The notes under the pieces: generated by a model
The model's database searches: none
What the model was told of the DNA's origin: nothing
What the model saw: only the letters and a program-made list of their open reading frames with translations
Position numbers and translations under genes: made by a program
In this document: one piece after another, positions 21,910-35,075 of the stretch
How the letters are laid out: each line of letters starts with the position of its first letter
Numbering within the stretch: position 1 is the stretch's first letter
Origin: Cyathus striatus
Lineage: Eukaryota > Basidiomycota > Agaricomycetes > Agaricales > Nidulariaceae
Assembly: GCA_025738555.1 (NCBI GenBank)
Contig: JAOVFP010000021.1
Location: forward strand, 744,001 to 808,000
Direction: 5' to 3'
DNA: 64,000 bases

Positions 21910-24900
21910 ATGGCTTCACCTATAGCGATTGTAGGTCACCAGCTGTTTAAAATCTTCACTTCTAACAACTGGATAATTAGGTTGGGATTTCTGCAGAATT
22001 CCCCAGCGGAAAAGCTTATGATAGAAATCTCGATCATGAAGCATTCTTTGAATTTCTGCTGAAAAAAGGACAAGCATATGAAAAGATTCCTTCCGAAAGA
22101 TTCAACATTGAATCGTGCGTGAAATTGCTAATAGCTTTACAAATCGCAATACAACTTACCCATTTATCATTATTCAAGCTGGAAAGGCCCGCATTCAGGA
22201 CAAGTCATCACCGACACCGGGTCATTTTTGAAAGATACATCGCATTTTGATCATTTAGAATTTGGAATTACTGCTGTGGATGCAAGAAATATGTCTCTCA
22301 GCACGCGAAAACTAATAGAACATTCCTTTCTCGCCCTTCTTGACTCTGGAATAGATTATCGTGGTCGTAACGTAGGGTGCTTCACGTCAGGCGTTTCATT
22401 TGATTTGACTACTATTGGCGAGCCGGTATGTTTCTATTTATATTTGCGATTTATCTTAGTATTTACCGTCGTGACTCAAGGACGAAATGGATGCTCGTGG
22501 TTCATTTGCGGGTTATCCATATATGATAGCCAACAAAGTTTCATACCATCTCGATCTTAGAGGACCATCTGTACCAACAGACACAGCCTGTAGCTCGACT
22601 CTAACAGCTCTTCATTTGGCGGTGCAGTCTATCAGAGCTGGGGATTGTGAAGCTGCGGTCGTTGGCGGATGTCAACTCAATTATAGGTAAGTAATATTGG
22701 CATTTTTCTGTAAACGATCTCTCATTTTTAAATTCTTAAGACTTATAGACTTTATTCAGTACAGTCAAGGAGGAATTCTATCTCCTGATGGAAAGTGCAA
22801 ACCTTTCGATGAATCTGCAAATGGGTACGTCTGTGTTTCTCTATCTCGATTACCTGCTGCATCGTCGTAGGTTCGGTCGGGGCGAAGGGGTTTGCGCCAT
22901 CGTGATCAAGCCCTTGGAAGATGCAATTCGAGATGGGGATCCTATTTATGCTTCTGTCCGTTCTTTCTAACTTTGAGTTTCGTTGTCTGATGACATCGTA
23001 AAGATCTTAGGAACAGGTATAAACTCGTCTGGTGGTGAAGCCCCAGTGAGTGCACCAGTGGCGAAGGCGCAGGAAGAAGCAATGCGAAGGGCATACATGC
23101 ACACTGGTAGACGCCCTTCTGAAGCAGACTTCTTAGAACTGCATGCAACAGGTCAGATTTATACTGTTTCACTGTGTACGAATGCAAATAACATATACAT
23201 CTTTATAGGAACGGCGGTTGGGGATCCGACAGAAGCAAACTGGGTAGGAAGTGCTTTCAAGCGCGAAGACGAGGGAGAACTATTAATCGGAAGCGTAAAA
23301 GGAAATATCGGGTAAGGGCCTGATTCGTGCGCTGCCCACTACTTATAGATCAAGCATCTAGCCATCTTGAAATAACGGCTTTTCTAGCATCATTGTCTAA
23401 AGTTTGTTCGATCCTCCGCACTGGCTTAGTACCACCGAACGTAAATCTAAGTCGAGCAAATCCTTCTATCCATTGGGACAAATATCATCTTCGTGTCCCA
23501 ACGGAGATGACGAAACTACAGCCAAGAAGCTCGTCCGGAAAGCTCCTGATCTCAATGACAAGTTCAGGAATCGGAGGCGTGAATGGCCATGTTGTGTTGG
23601 AGAGCCCACCGCAAAGAATGGCTGTGCGTACCAATGTCGATTCCACACTTCCCATCTTAGTTTGTGTTGGTGGACTCTCCCCTCGAAGCGCGTCACAAGT
23701 AGCAAGTGATGTGCAAGAACTTATAGTGAAAGGCGAATTCTCTGAAGATACTGCTATCGTTTACGGAAGGAGATGTCGACAGATGACATGGAGGACGTAT
23801 ACTGTTTTTGATCCTATGAAGGTTTCTCGTCAACCAAGCTTTCCGGATCCTGTTCTCATCCCTCGCACTAAACCTCCCTTGGTTTTCGTCTTCTCCGGCC
23901 AAGGCCCGCAACATGTCAACAGTGAGTACATCTCATCGAGCCTTCGCCATTCTCTGTATAGCTTTTCAACGTTTAATAGTGGGTAGACATTTATACCGAC
24001 GATATCCTATCTTTCAGCAAGCTATCCAGCAACTTGATGATGTTCACACAAGGATAACAGGGTACTCCCTGGTGAGAGACATTGGCCTTTTCGACGAAGG
24101 GGGGATCGTCTGTATGCTTCCAGAAATCTGGCCTATAGCAATAACCTTGCCTGCGCTCTGTATGATTCAGATCGCATTGTTCGAACTGATCAAAAGCTTC
24201 GGTATGCACCCTGATGCTATAGTCGGTCACTCAGCTGGAGAGGCTGCAGTGCTTTATGCATCCGGTGCCACCAGTCGTGATTTGGCAATTGAAGTCTCAA
24301 TCGCGCGAGGAATCGCTATGTCACAGTTAGAGGTCGCAGATGGTGCAATGGCTGCTGTAAACTGTTCAATTGAAGAAGCAGATGCCATTCGTAGCGAGGT
24401 TTCCTTGATGAAGAAGGAATCCGATATTCTCGACATTGCATGTCACAACTCTCATTCAGCATTCGTCTTCTCTGGTACAAGGTCGTTGGTTGAAAAGGCT
24501 GTGGAAGTGGCAAAATCACGGGGAATATTTACTCGGTTACTTAGAACACGTATTCCCGTTCATTCTGGTCTTATGGATCTTTGTCAGCACAAATATCAGG
24601 GGCTAGTTACGGAGGCATATGAGCGACATTCGAATTCTTCGCACACTTTCCATCCAAGAATCACAACTTATTCCTGTCTCAATGGCAAGCGCTGGTCGAA
24701 CGCTTTTACCCCTGATTATATCTGGAGCACTGCTCGAAACCCTGTCTTCTTTTCACAGAGTGTTGCTTCAATTCTTCGAGACATGCCTACAGCAAGTTTC
24801 CTGGAGATCAGTCCACACCCCGTTCTAACTTCTTATATATCGGACTTGGTCGGCACGGGAGAGAATATCGTATTAGCCTCTCTCAAGCGTGCAAAGGAAT

Positions 24901-27900
24901 CCGAGGTCGAACCGTTAGAGATATACACGCTTCTTTCAGCCTTAGGGAAAATAGCAACCTTAGGCTACAATATAACTGCAGCCCCTAGCGCTCTCGGCTG
25001 TGATATCTCCGATCTTAATATTCACATCCCACCTTATCCATTTTCCAAAAAAGAGGTAGAATATGTTTCACGATCCTCGAGTACCCTTACAAGGCAGATA
25101 TCTACCAAAAGCCCGTTGTATGACCCTTCAAATGATCTACGGTTAAATTCTCTCAGTCATCCCGACATCGCACAACATGCTATCAGAGGGGAGTCTATCA
25201 TGCCAGCTGCTGGATACATAGAAATGGTACAAATTATTTTCCGTCATAAAAATCATTAATTAACTTTTCGTTAGGCTTTTGAATCGGGTGCTCATGAACT
25301 GTGGAATGTACAGTTCAAATCGATTATGCCATTTCCACGAGAAAATTATCTTTCCGTAAAGCTTTTGAGCTCTGGACCTTACTGGCAAGTCTTCTCGAGC
25401 CCATCAAATCAACATTTAGCATCCAAGCACAAGGTACATCTATGTTACGTTGGTATATGCACGACAGCATCTAAACATTTGTCAGGTGAATCGGCTTCAT
25501 GCTGAAGGATATTTGTCTACAAATCCTCCAGTAAATCTCGAAGAAAAGGTTGTTCCGCTGCTTGACATTATGGACCGCTGCAGGAAAATAAATGTTCATA
25601 GTACGGTTATCCGATTATTTTTTACATTTTGTTGTGCTTATCAACCCTCTAAGATTTTTATGAGAACCTTCGATACTTCGCCGGTTACGGTCCAATTTTT
25701 CAACGTGTGCAATCATGCTATTTGAACGACAATGAAGCACTAGTTAAAGTGAAGGCATGCGCTGATGATATTACGAAGTAAGTTTTTATGTAAAAGTCTG
25801 ATATTTGGAATTTAACAAATCCTAAGTATGCATCGTTACGTTATACATCCTGCAATTCTGGATTCATCCTTTCATATTATGGTATCACCATCTTTTACTG
25901 GAAATTCAGATCGCTTCGGTTATTACCTACCGTCTGGAGTTCAAACAGTAACCCTCTATCGTCCTAATTTCTTCCGGGAGAATTCTCCACAAGCTGTATA
26001 TTCGTATGTTCAATTAATATCCTGGGAACCAGGTTAGTGTTCGCGCTATGGATATTCAACAAGATGGCTTATAAGAGTTGTAGAACATATCGACTACGAT
26101 TTTTCTCTTCTCGACCTTGACGGAAATGTTATTTGCTGGATCCAAGGTTTTAGGGTTTCTTGGCATAACATTGAACAGAGCCAACTTCATCGTCGTGGAT
26201 ATGACCTGATACATATTCCTATCGAACCATCATCCGTAGTGAATGCGAATATATATTTAGAGAAACAAAAGGTGCATGCGAACACTCTACCTCGTGTTGC
26301 ATAGTAATTTGACCGACCTTCTCTGGTACAGCAACTGCAACTCGAGAACGGGAATCTCTTAACTTCTACGATTATATCATTTAAACAAGATAGCGTTTTA
26401 GATCTACAACGTGCTATAGCAGAGCTCAAAAGATCCGACTCGGGTCGCTTATGGATCGAAGCCACTATTGGACTAGACGGTTACACCGCTCAGGGGCTTG
26501 TCCGATCACTGTCCCGAGAGATCACTGGTATAGAACTCACGCTTATACTGTTTCACCCTACGTGGGGAGTACAGGATCGGAAGGCTATGATTCATGGCCT
26601 GTCTGGACTTGCAGAGATCGAAAGCGAAATTATAATTGATGCTGAAGGAACGCTAAAATATCCTCGCATTGTGCCTTCTGTTACTCAGATCCACATCAAC
26701 AGTGATCTGACGACGGAGGATTTATGGGCATGGAGTGATGAGAAGAGAATGCTGAACATAGCTAGGGGGCAGACTCTTTGCCACACTAGAGGGGTGCTAG
26801 TACGTTTTGAAAGCGTCTCAATGGATACCGCTGGAGGCTTTCGGGGCTTCTTTGGAACCGTGGTACAGTCTACAATTGAAAATATATCTCCTGGAGTTAC
26901 AGTTGCTGGAATTACGCTCAGCGATACCGTCGCCAATCACGCTATCATACAAGACGGCCATTTCCTACCGGTATCGAAGGGCGAAAAACCCGTTTGTGAT
27001 TTTATACTTCCATTCGTCGTCATCCGCTTTGCAACGAGTAGCAGGTTAATCCAAGATTCTAGTTATCGTGATCGGCACATAATTTATATCGGATCGGAAG
27101 ATAACGTGGATAATCTTATCATTCGTGTCCTCGAATCGCTGGGCATAACCCCTTCTAACATTCAGCATACACGTACACAGTCCCTCTCTTCTGAAATAGA
27201 ACGCGGAGGAATGTTGATTTCATCTATCAACGACAAGAACGAAATACATGCGATACAACATCTATGCCGCGGAAAAATACCGACGTTTTTTTTCAACGAC
27301 GAATTTAATGGCCTCCTTCGTATGGTTAATGCTGATCCTTGGAGTGTTTCAGAAACTTTACAAACAATTCTTCCCTTGCTGTCGTCTCTGCAAGACTTTG
27401 AAGGAGCTTCCGTAGATCCCATAACTTTACTTCCAGAAACATCGGTGGTTATCCATAGCGATTTATTTAATGGTACTAAGAGCTACCTCATTGTTGGCGG
27501 TATCGGATCCCTGGGGCTTCAGGTGGCACTATGGATGTATCAAGTAAGATTTTGTTCTTTGACGTTTCCGTGTATTTACCGCGATATTAACAGAACGGTG
27601 CCCGTAACTTGATCTTGACGTCCCGAAGGGGGGCATCTTCGTTGGAGGACCGAAAGGATTTAATGGCACAAAGAATTCTTCATTACATGAAGTCTCGTCC
27701 CGGGCTTGAACTTCGGTTGGAAGCATGCGATGCCACGTCTAAGCAGCAAGTTTCTAAACTGGTTGACGGGATTCGAACACCTATTGCTGGGTGTTTATTG
27801 ATGTCTGTCGTTCTATCAGATCGCCTGTTTATGTCTCATACCAAAGAAACGTACTATGTTCCCTTCTCACCAAAACTTGGTGCATTTGAAGCGTTGCGTA

Positions 27901-29565
27901 GTGTGATTGACATACAGACACTCGACTTTCTGGTCTCGTTCTCATCTGCGGCTATCTTTGGAAATCCAGGCCAAACCAACTATGCAAGGTAACTTATCGA
28001 TTAAATAGTAAATTAACCTTTCTAACACTTTCAATAGTGCAAATACTCAGCTAGAGGGCGTTTTAAGTAATTATGCGAATGCGTTTTCGTTGGTTTGTCC
28101 AGCCATCATCGACAGCATCACCATTTCCCATGGGGACGCCTTGCTGCCTGATACACGTTACCATAACTGGATTCCATGGGCAATGTCCGGCAAGCGTAAG
28201 CGAATCGTGTGTAAATACAGTATATGTTGCATACTTATGAATATTTCAGAAATCTGTGAATGCCTTGGAGACGGAATACGCAAATTAGCGACAGAGCCTT
28301 TCGTGCATTACATCCCCGAATTTGACTGGAATCAGGTACAACGTCACTTTGGAAATTCGCCAATGTATGATTCATTAGTTACTAAAACTGACGACGAATC
28401 CACTATCAAATCTGTCGATTCCGTGAAAACCCTCAGTGATACGGTTGCAAAACATCTTGACATGGATGTGAACGATCTCGCTTCGAACGTGCCTTTAACG
28501 GCGTACGGTCTCGATTCTCTATCAGCAGGGCGCCTTGCGTATGCACTAAAATGGCTGGTTTCAGTAACGCAGTTACAACTCCTCGGTGATATGACCCTAC
28601 AGGACCTCCAGAAGCTATCAGAACAATCATCCAGCAATCGTGATGAAGAAGAAAATTTATCGCCGGCATTAAAGAAAGGCTTTGATTGGGTTGATTTGAA
28701 TCGACCTGGAGAGACACTCGTGAAGCTCGTTGAAGGAGACGAAAATCCTCTCATACTCATTCACGGTGGTACAGGGGTTATTGTGGCGTTTATCCCGTTA
28801 CAGGAGCGGTTTAAAACAACACTCTGGGCAATACAAAGTACTCCAGACGCTCATAGAGAATCGATTAGGGAGACTGCTTCCCACTACTGCGCCAAAATAA
28901 AGGAAGAGCGTCCGACCGGACCATATAGAATTGCTGGTTATTGTGCTTCCAGCTTACTAGCCTTCGAGATTGTTCGCATTCTGGAACTGAATGGGGACCA
29001 CATATCCCAATTTGTTTTATTAGACCATTTTCCTTCGCTATTTGTTTCTCCGCTTTTCCCTCTCGATGACGAATCTCTTGAAACTGGCAAACCCAGCGAT
29101 GCGCTCATGGAAGCAGCATTTATTTCACTATATAACTGCTATGATCGTGATCCAGCTCACGGACGAAAAAGGCTTATGAAAGAACTTATGGATACTCACA
29201 GAGGCTCGAAGGGTCCACCCTTCGTCGAATACTCGTATCAGTACTTCCGAGACATCGTTTCGGCCTGCCTGAAATTCCTTTTGGAAATCGGTGGTTCGGG
29301 GCAGCGATATAACTCTTCAAATGTACATCTTCTGCGGGAGCGGTTGAAGGCATGGCTTGAAGGGATTTCCACCTCGGTTACTGTTGTCGTAGCCACTAGA
29401 GGAATTTCGGCGGAATTGATGAGGGAGAGTCCTGAGTGGCATGGATTCGGGACGAAGCACTTCGTATCCAATGCGGAGGTGGTGGACATTCCTTATGGAC
29501 ATTTTAGCATGTTTGAGAACGAGGATCTGGTTGCGTTGCTAGAGAAAAACCCAGCAGGATTGTAA
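21910..29565 (+). CDS. reducing polyketide synthase KS-AT-DH-KR-ACP-TE
   Basis: This iterative type I PKS has 19 hand-spliced exons totalling 6,708 nt (2,235 residues) with a single final stop. Exons: 21910-21930, 21981-22114, 22179-22425, 22481-22686, 22741-22824, 22871-22955, 23004-23151, 23209-23311, 23362-23921, 23980-25226, 25275-25433, 25486-25600, 25654-25777, 25827-26032, 26084-26271, 26332-27543, 27594-27988, 28038-28195, 28250-29565. KS: Cys about 171 in DTACSS, His in HATGT (about 305) and GNIGH (about 344). AT: GHSAG about 614. DH: HxxxGxxxxP (HAIRGESIMP, about 928) and LDSSFH (about 1090). About 1210-1580 resembles a degraded enoylreductase with no clear nucleotide-binding motif. 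KR: GGIGSLG about 1598, SS..Y with Tyr about 1743. ACP: GLDS Ser about 1886. TE: GYCAS about 2029, LLDHFP, PYGHFS. No methyltransferase was seen. The TE nucleophile is Cys instead of Ser. Confidence 0.92.
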
Positions 29566-30582
29566 GTCCTTGCGAGTCGCTCATCCACTGGGATCCTCGT
29601 TCAAGGCTGCTCAGTACAATGCTATGTGCTTCAGTATTGTGCACTACTGTTCCTTTTAGAATGAAATGTACACAATGTTATACGAGAATTCTCTGAGCTT
29701 TTAATAATGCATCGAAGTTTCAATGGAATCTGGCGCAAGTATGTAATTAAAGAAGAATGAATAACGAGGAACAGCTGAGGCAAGGAACGTTAAAATAACA
29801 GGCTTGGAAGCTGGAACAGGCGAGAAAACCTGTGATTCGTGAAACCACGTGAACGTTTGAAACATCGCCGAGTTAACCTTATTTATTCAACAGCCTCTTG
29901 GCAAATAAATTTAAATTTTGTCTTTTCGCTGTTTTTTCTTTGTTTATTCATTTAATTCCATGTGTCGTCCCCCATGTTGCCCCCATGAATCAAACCTTCA
30001 CTTGATACCCATCTAGCTTCCTATTACATTGATAGGAATACCACACTGTGATATACATACCTATATTTTCATTGGTATGTTGGTGTCCTCCGAGTCGCAT
30101 CATGTCTTCTTTCCGCATCTCACTTATTTTTATTCTTTTCTCACAGACTCCCATTACACGCTTGCGTTTTCTGATGCAACGGAAAAAAGTTGGAGTGAAT
30201 ACCATTTAGTCTGACCCGGGCATCGCAAGGCTAAATTTTGCAAACTGTATTTCTCACGAATGAAACTCCAATGCCCGATTCCTTTGCTACATGGGTTAGC
30301 GAAGAAATGGAAACCCTCCGGAGACAGTTGTGGGGTTGCCGTGTTTTGCGCCGTGCGCTAACGTAAAACGTCTTTAAATCTTGATGCAAAGATTGATATT
30401 TCAGAACTCATGAACAAACGGATCTATCTAGGGTTAGTCAGTAAGCATCAAGTAATATTATTATTACAAGGAAGTGCGTAAGTTTGCTGTTTTCGCAAAC
30501 TTGATCTATCGATGTTCTTTTAATTCGGTCTCGGACGATACTATGGTATCATATCCCCTTCGTTTGGCCTCTGAGAAGCAAT
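29566..30582. other. intergenic, PKS 3' to reductase promoter
   Basis: This is a gap of about 1 kb between two same-strand cluster genes. It should hold the PKS 3' end and the promoter of the next gene. AT-rich patches (29880-29960) are present, but no repeat or RNA gene is evident. Confidence 0.5.
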
Positions 30583-33500
30583 ATGTCCACTCGCAAGATC
30601 CCTCCTCCTCCAAAAACTCAAGCACTATCAACTAAAACCTTTTCCCCTCCTCCACTAGATGGCTCATTCACGCTTATTGAAATGTTTGAGTGGCATCGTA
30701 CACACTCAAAAGACCATAGACTATTCGTGTTTTCCAGAGAAAACGGCGACGTTAGAACGATCTGTTGGGAGGAAGCAGTTCGGGCAATTCATGTCGGTGC
30801 TCGAATTGTGAAGGAACATCTACGAAATGAGGAAGATGGGTGTGTTGTAGCATTATTGGCACCTTCAGGTAAGAGTTTTTATGCAGACTTCGTAGTCCTT
30901 ACGAGTACTGATATCCCTAATCAGACACCATCACCTATTTCTGCATGATTATGGCAATCATGCGAGCAAACCATATTCCTTTCCCTATTTCTCCTCGCAA
31001 CTCTGCTCAAGCTGTTGCTCATCTAGTCAGCAAAGTCAATGTTAAACTTGTATTGCTTGGTAGAGACAAAGCAATGCTTAACCTTGCGGAAGATGCTGTC
31101 CAGATTCTAAAAGATAATCATCCAGCCACAACGATTCCAGAGATCTCACCCATTCCCATTTTTGAGAATATTTTCACTGGGGAGGTGCCGGACATGACTG
31201 ATCTCCCAATCACTCGTCGTGGGTCTGACGAATTAGTTATATATCTTCATTCTTCTGGTAGAGCATCATTTCTGCTTTCTCAAAACTTCTCTGACAAACG
31301 CATATTCCTAGGGTCTACCGCATTCCCAAAGCCAATTCCATGGACAAACTATCGCTTTTGTCAACTGGCATTAATTCCTTATTTTGGAGAACAAGACCTA
31401 ACTGACGTAGTTTGGTCGATCCATACAATGCCTATGTATCACGGAATGGGTGTCCTTCAAACGTGTTGGACGGTTAGTGCCTTTTAGTTATCCCGAGTCT
31501 CGTCTAACTTTTTGGCTGTATGTAGGCTTCTAGTGGTTCCGTTTTAAGCGCCTTTGAACCGAGGTCTCCGGCAGTTGTTCCTACTCCAGATGGGTTATTC
31601 AAAGCAGCTGTAGCAACGAATAGTGATATTATCTTCTGTGTTCCATCTTTTATCGAGGTACGCCGTCGTTAATCCGATTCCTACTCTTTACCGACAAGTA
31701 TTCGTAGGCGTGGTCTCGCAACCCGGATTATGCCAAGTGGCTTGCTGCTCGAAACGGCGTGGTGCGTGGTGTTAGTTAACTTGACTTTGATTACAGTACC
31801 AACTTAACTCCTTAGCTATTTGGAGGTGGTCCCTTAAATAAGGCTGCGGGGGACTACATGACTTCACAAGGCGTATCAATCTACATCCTTTATGGATCGT
31901 AAGTGCTTTTGTTCAGTATTGTTGGCTATAAATCATCGACATTCCCAGTACGGAGGGTGGAATAATGAGCCCTATTGTTCCAGGTCAGCTCTAAAACATT
32001 TTTCAAAAGACGCTCTTCTAGACTGTCTCCGCAGCAAAAGTCGGTTATGACTGGGACTACTTCAAGTTCTCTGGTAATGTTCTTCCAGAGATGGTACCAT
32101 ACGGCAACAATACGTACGAGTTTGTTATGGTTGTAAGTCGAGAATGCCATCGGTTTTGAAATTGGAGATATATTAACATACGTGCGAAGTCTAATCCGTA
32201 TTGCATACCAAGCGTCCTAAATACGAAGATCAATGGGGTCGATTCATATGCTACTTCAGATTTGTTTACACCTCATCCAGATAAACCTGGGTATTGGAAA
32301 ATTTATGGAAGAACCGATGATCAGATTATGCACAATACAGGAGAGAAGGTTAGCCTTGTTGTTTTACCCTTTACTTCGGAGGTTCAGATGTTTAACGTGA
32401 ACGAACGTAGACGAACCCAGGTCCTTTGGGTATGATTTGGTTAACCATATGTTGTTCACGTTCTCATAATGCATATCTATTTAGAGAATATTCTAAACCA
32501 AGATCCCCATGTTACGGCTTCTGTTATGTTTGGACGTGGTAACTTTCAGGCTGGGGTCCTCATAGATCCAAAGCCTGAATTTAATTTCGATCCTCAAAAC
32601 GAGAAAGAATTGGAGAAATTTCGGAATTTAATATGGTAATCTATCCTGTTTTCTGTTAATTTAGTGTCTCATAGTATTTCTAGGCCAACAGTCCAAAGAA
32701 TGAACGATTTTGCTCCGCAACATTCGCGTTTATTCAAGGAGGTATGTTTCTGGTACTATCTGTGTCTACTCACTCATTTTATGCATCAAAAAATAGATGA
32801 TTCTTGTTGCCAAGCCTTCAAAACCGTTCCAGTATACTGCGAAGAACACCGCTAGAAGACAGGCTATCATTATAGACTACTCAGAAGAGATAGAATCATT
32901 ATATGAAACTGTAGAAGCTAGCACCCAGTCTAGTATACCGCCACCGAGCCAGTGGGACATCGTCTCTAGTACTGCATTTGTACGACTGGTCGTAAATAAG
33001 GTGTTAGCTCATTCGGTTGGCGATGACGATGACATCTTTCAAAATGGATGTGACAGGTAATATTTAACGACTTTATTCTTTAACTCGACGTTGATCTGCG
33101 TACAGTTTACAAGCGACCTGGATTCGAAATTCTCTTCTTAGAGCTCTAAGGGATAGTGCGCAATTGGATACGCGCAACTCACCAGAAAATTTCGTGTATG
33201 ATCACCCTAGTATCACCGGCCTGTCAGAATACATCGTCGGACTTGCATGTGGTAACTCCTCTGATCCGGGCACCGATTACGTCAGCGTCCAGGCGTCCAG
33301 GATGAGAGCCATGGCCGAGAAATACTCTCTCGACTTTCCGGTTCATACGCCAAATTCTGGTTCCAATTCGAGTGGTGTAACAGTGCTAGTGACTGGAACA
33401 ACTGGGGCTTTAGGGTGCTACATCCTTGCGGCACTTGTGGCGAGAAAATCGGTCGCACACATATACGCTTTGAACCGTCATCGCAAAGGGAGAGTAGGAA

Positions 33501-34752
33501 TTTTGGAAAGGCAGAAGATGGCTTTAATCGAGCGAGGGCTGGACCCTGAGTCCATACTTTCAAGCGGTAAAGTCGATATACTCGAAGCGGATCTTACCGT
33601 TCCGGGATTCAGTATCTCATCCCATATTTACAATAGGGTTATTGTGATTTTTATCCCTACGAAGCATGTACTCACCCCTCTATTAGATTCTAAATACCGT
33701 AACCCACATCATTCACAACGGTGTGTTACTTAGTCATTATAGACAGATTCACGTCATCCTTATTAAATCTAGCTTGGACCGTGGACTTCAATCTTTCTTT
33801 GATATCGTTTGAAAACAACATCAAGGGATTGCGAAACCTTATTGACTTTGCTATCTCCTCTCCTCATAAAAGCCCAGTGAAATTTGTCTACTCCAGTTCC
33901 ATCGGTGTCTTCCAAAGTAGGTTCCCACATATTCATACCAAATACACTCTATGTGTGCTGACCGATCTTGTAGATATTCATGAGAATGGAATGAGTAAAC
34001 CCATACCGGAAGATATTCCTATTCAAGCGGAAATAGCCGTCGGAAATGGATATACGGAATCGAAATGGATCTCCGAGAAGATTCTTACAAATGCCGCTAA
34101 ACGGACAACTTTGCGTCCTCTTGTAGTCCGAGTAGGACAGCTTTCAGGGGGTATAAATGGATGCTGGAATCCTCATGAGTGGGTTCCAGCCCTTGTACAG
34201 AGTACCAGCGTACTTAAGTGTGTTCCAGACGAAGATAAGGTATTCTATTCAGTCTCAGTGTGATACCAGGGTGTCTCAAGTTCTGAACAGATCGTTTCGT
34301 GGATCCCTATTGATGCGGCAGCAAATGCCATGATCGATTTCATAAGCTCTGACTTTAACTCGTACCGAACTGTTCACTTGACACATCCCAACCCTGTCTC
34401 ATGGAAAACCATTGCTCACACTATATCCCAAGAGCTATCTGCACCTCTCGTCTCAAAGGCTGAATGGTTCGATCGCCTGGAACGGATGCCAATGGATAGA
34501 TCTCTAGAAAATGGTGACGGCGCGGTTGAGATCCTGCGAGATGTGCCAGCTTTACGTCTTCTCCAGTTCTTCCGCAAGCACATCAAGGAGGATTCCTATT
34601 CAAATGAAGCAATAGGTTTTCCTAATCTCGGAAATTCTATTTCGGTCTCTCTTTCTTCTACCTTGTCCGACCCGGGTATTGGAAAAATATCCGAATCTGA
34701 TGTACGGTTATGGATTGGGTATTGGAAGAGAAAAGGTCTATTGAAGGATTGA
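30583..34752 (+). CDS. adenylate-forming reductase (A-T-R)
   Basis: This NRPS-like enzyme activates a carboxylic acid with ATP, loads it on a phosphopantetheine arm and reduces it off as an aldehyde. Eighteen hand-spliced exons total 3,267 nt (1,088 residues) and stay in frame. Exon starts are 30583, 30925, 31312, 31526, 31708, 31816, 31949, 32035, 32190, 32411, 32485, 32684, 32797, 33106, 33687, 33773, 33974 and 34291. A domain: HSSGSTAFPKP (about 203-213), YGSTEGG, YGRTDDQIMHNTGEK and Lys in KPFQYTAKN. T domain: GCDSLQ, Ser about 610. R domain: NADPH motif GTTGALG (about 706), VYSSS and YTESK (Tyr about 873, Lys about 877). All catalytic positions appear intact. There is no condensation domain, as in basidiomycete reductases of this class. 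Immediate co-orientation with the PKS suggests it acts on the PKS product; the substrate is unknown. Confidence 0.93.
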
Positions 34753-35075
34753 TGAATCGTGTGTATATTATGTATTACCGTAAAATTTCTTTAAGTCCCG
34801 TAGTATTCCTATTTACATGCACAAGTTACTGCCTGCCTTTGTGCCTTACGAATAATGGTGCGGGTAGGAAATAGTACATCTCAACACATTCAAACTACTA
34901 ATGGGGTAGTGGTAATCTGCGCTATTGATGAAGTTTATTCAATAAATTATCATGATCATAACTTCTAAGCAATACTATTACAAGCCACTAACCAAACATT
35001 AATTGAGTGCTGTATAAGATAAACTATGGAGATGGTAACCGACTCTTTAAGTATACATGACGGTTTGGTCGTTAG

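Noticed and set aside
25227..26331. In-frame stops within the PKS between the DH halves
   Set aside because: They fall in short GT..AG introns. Splicing restores DH motifs and keeps the total coding length a multiple of three.
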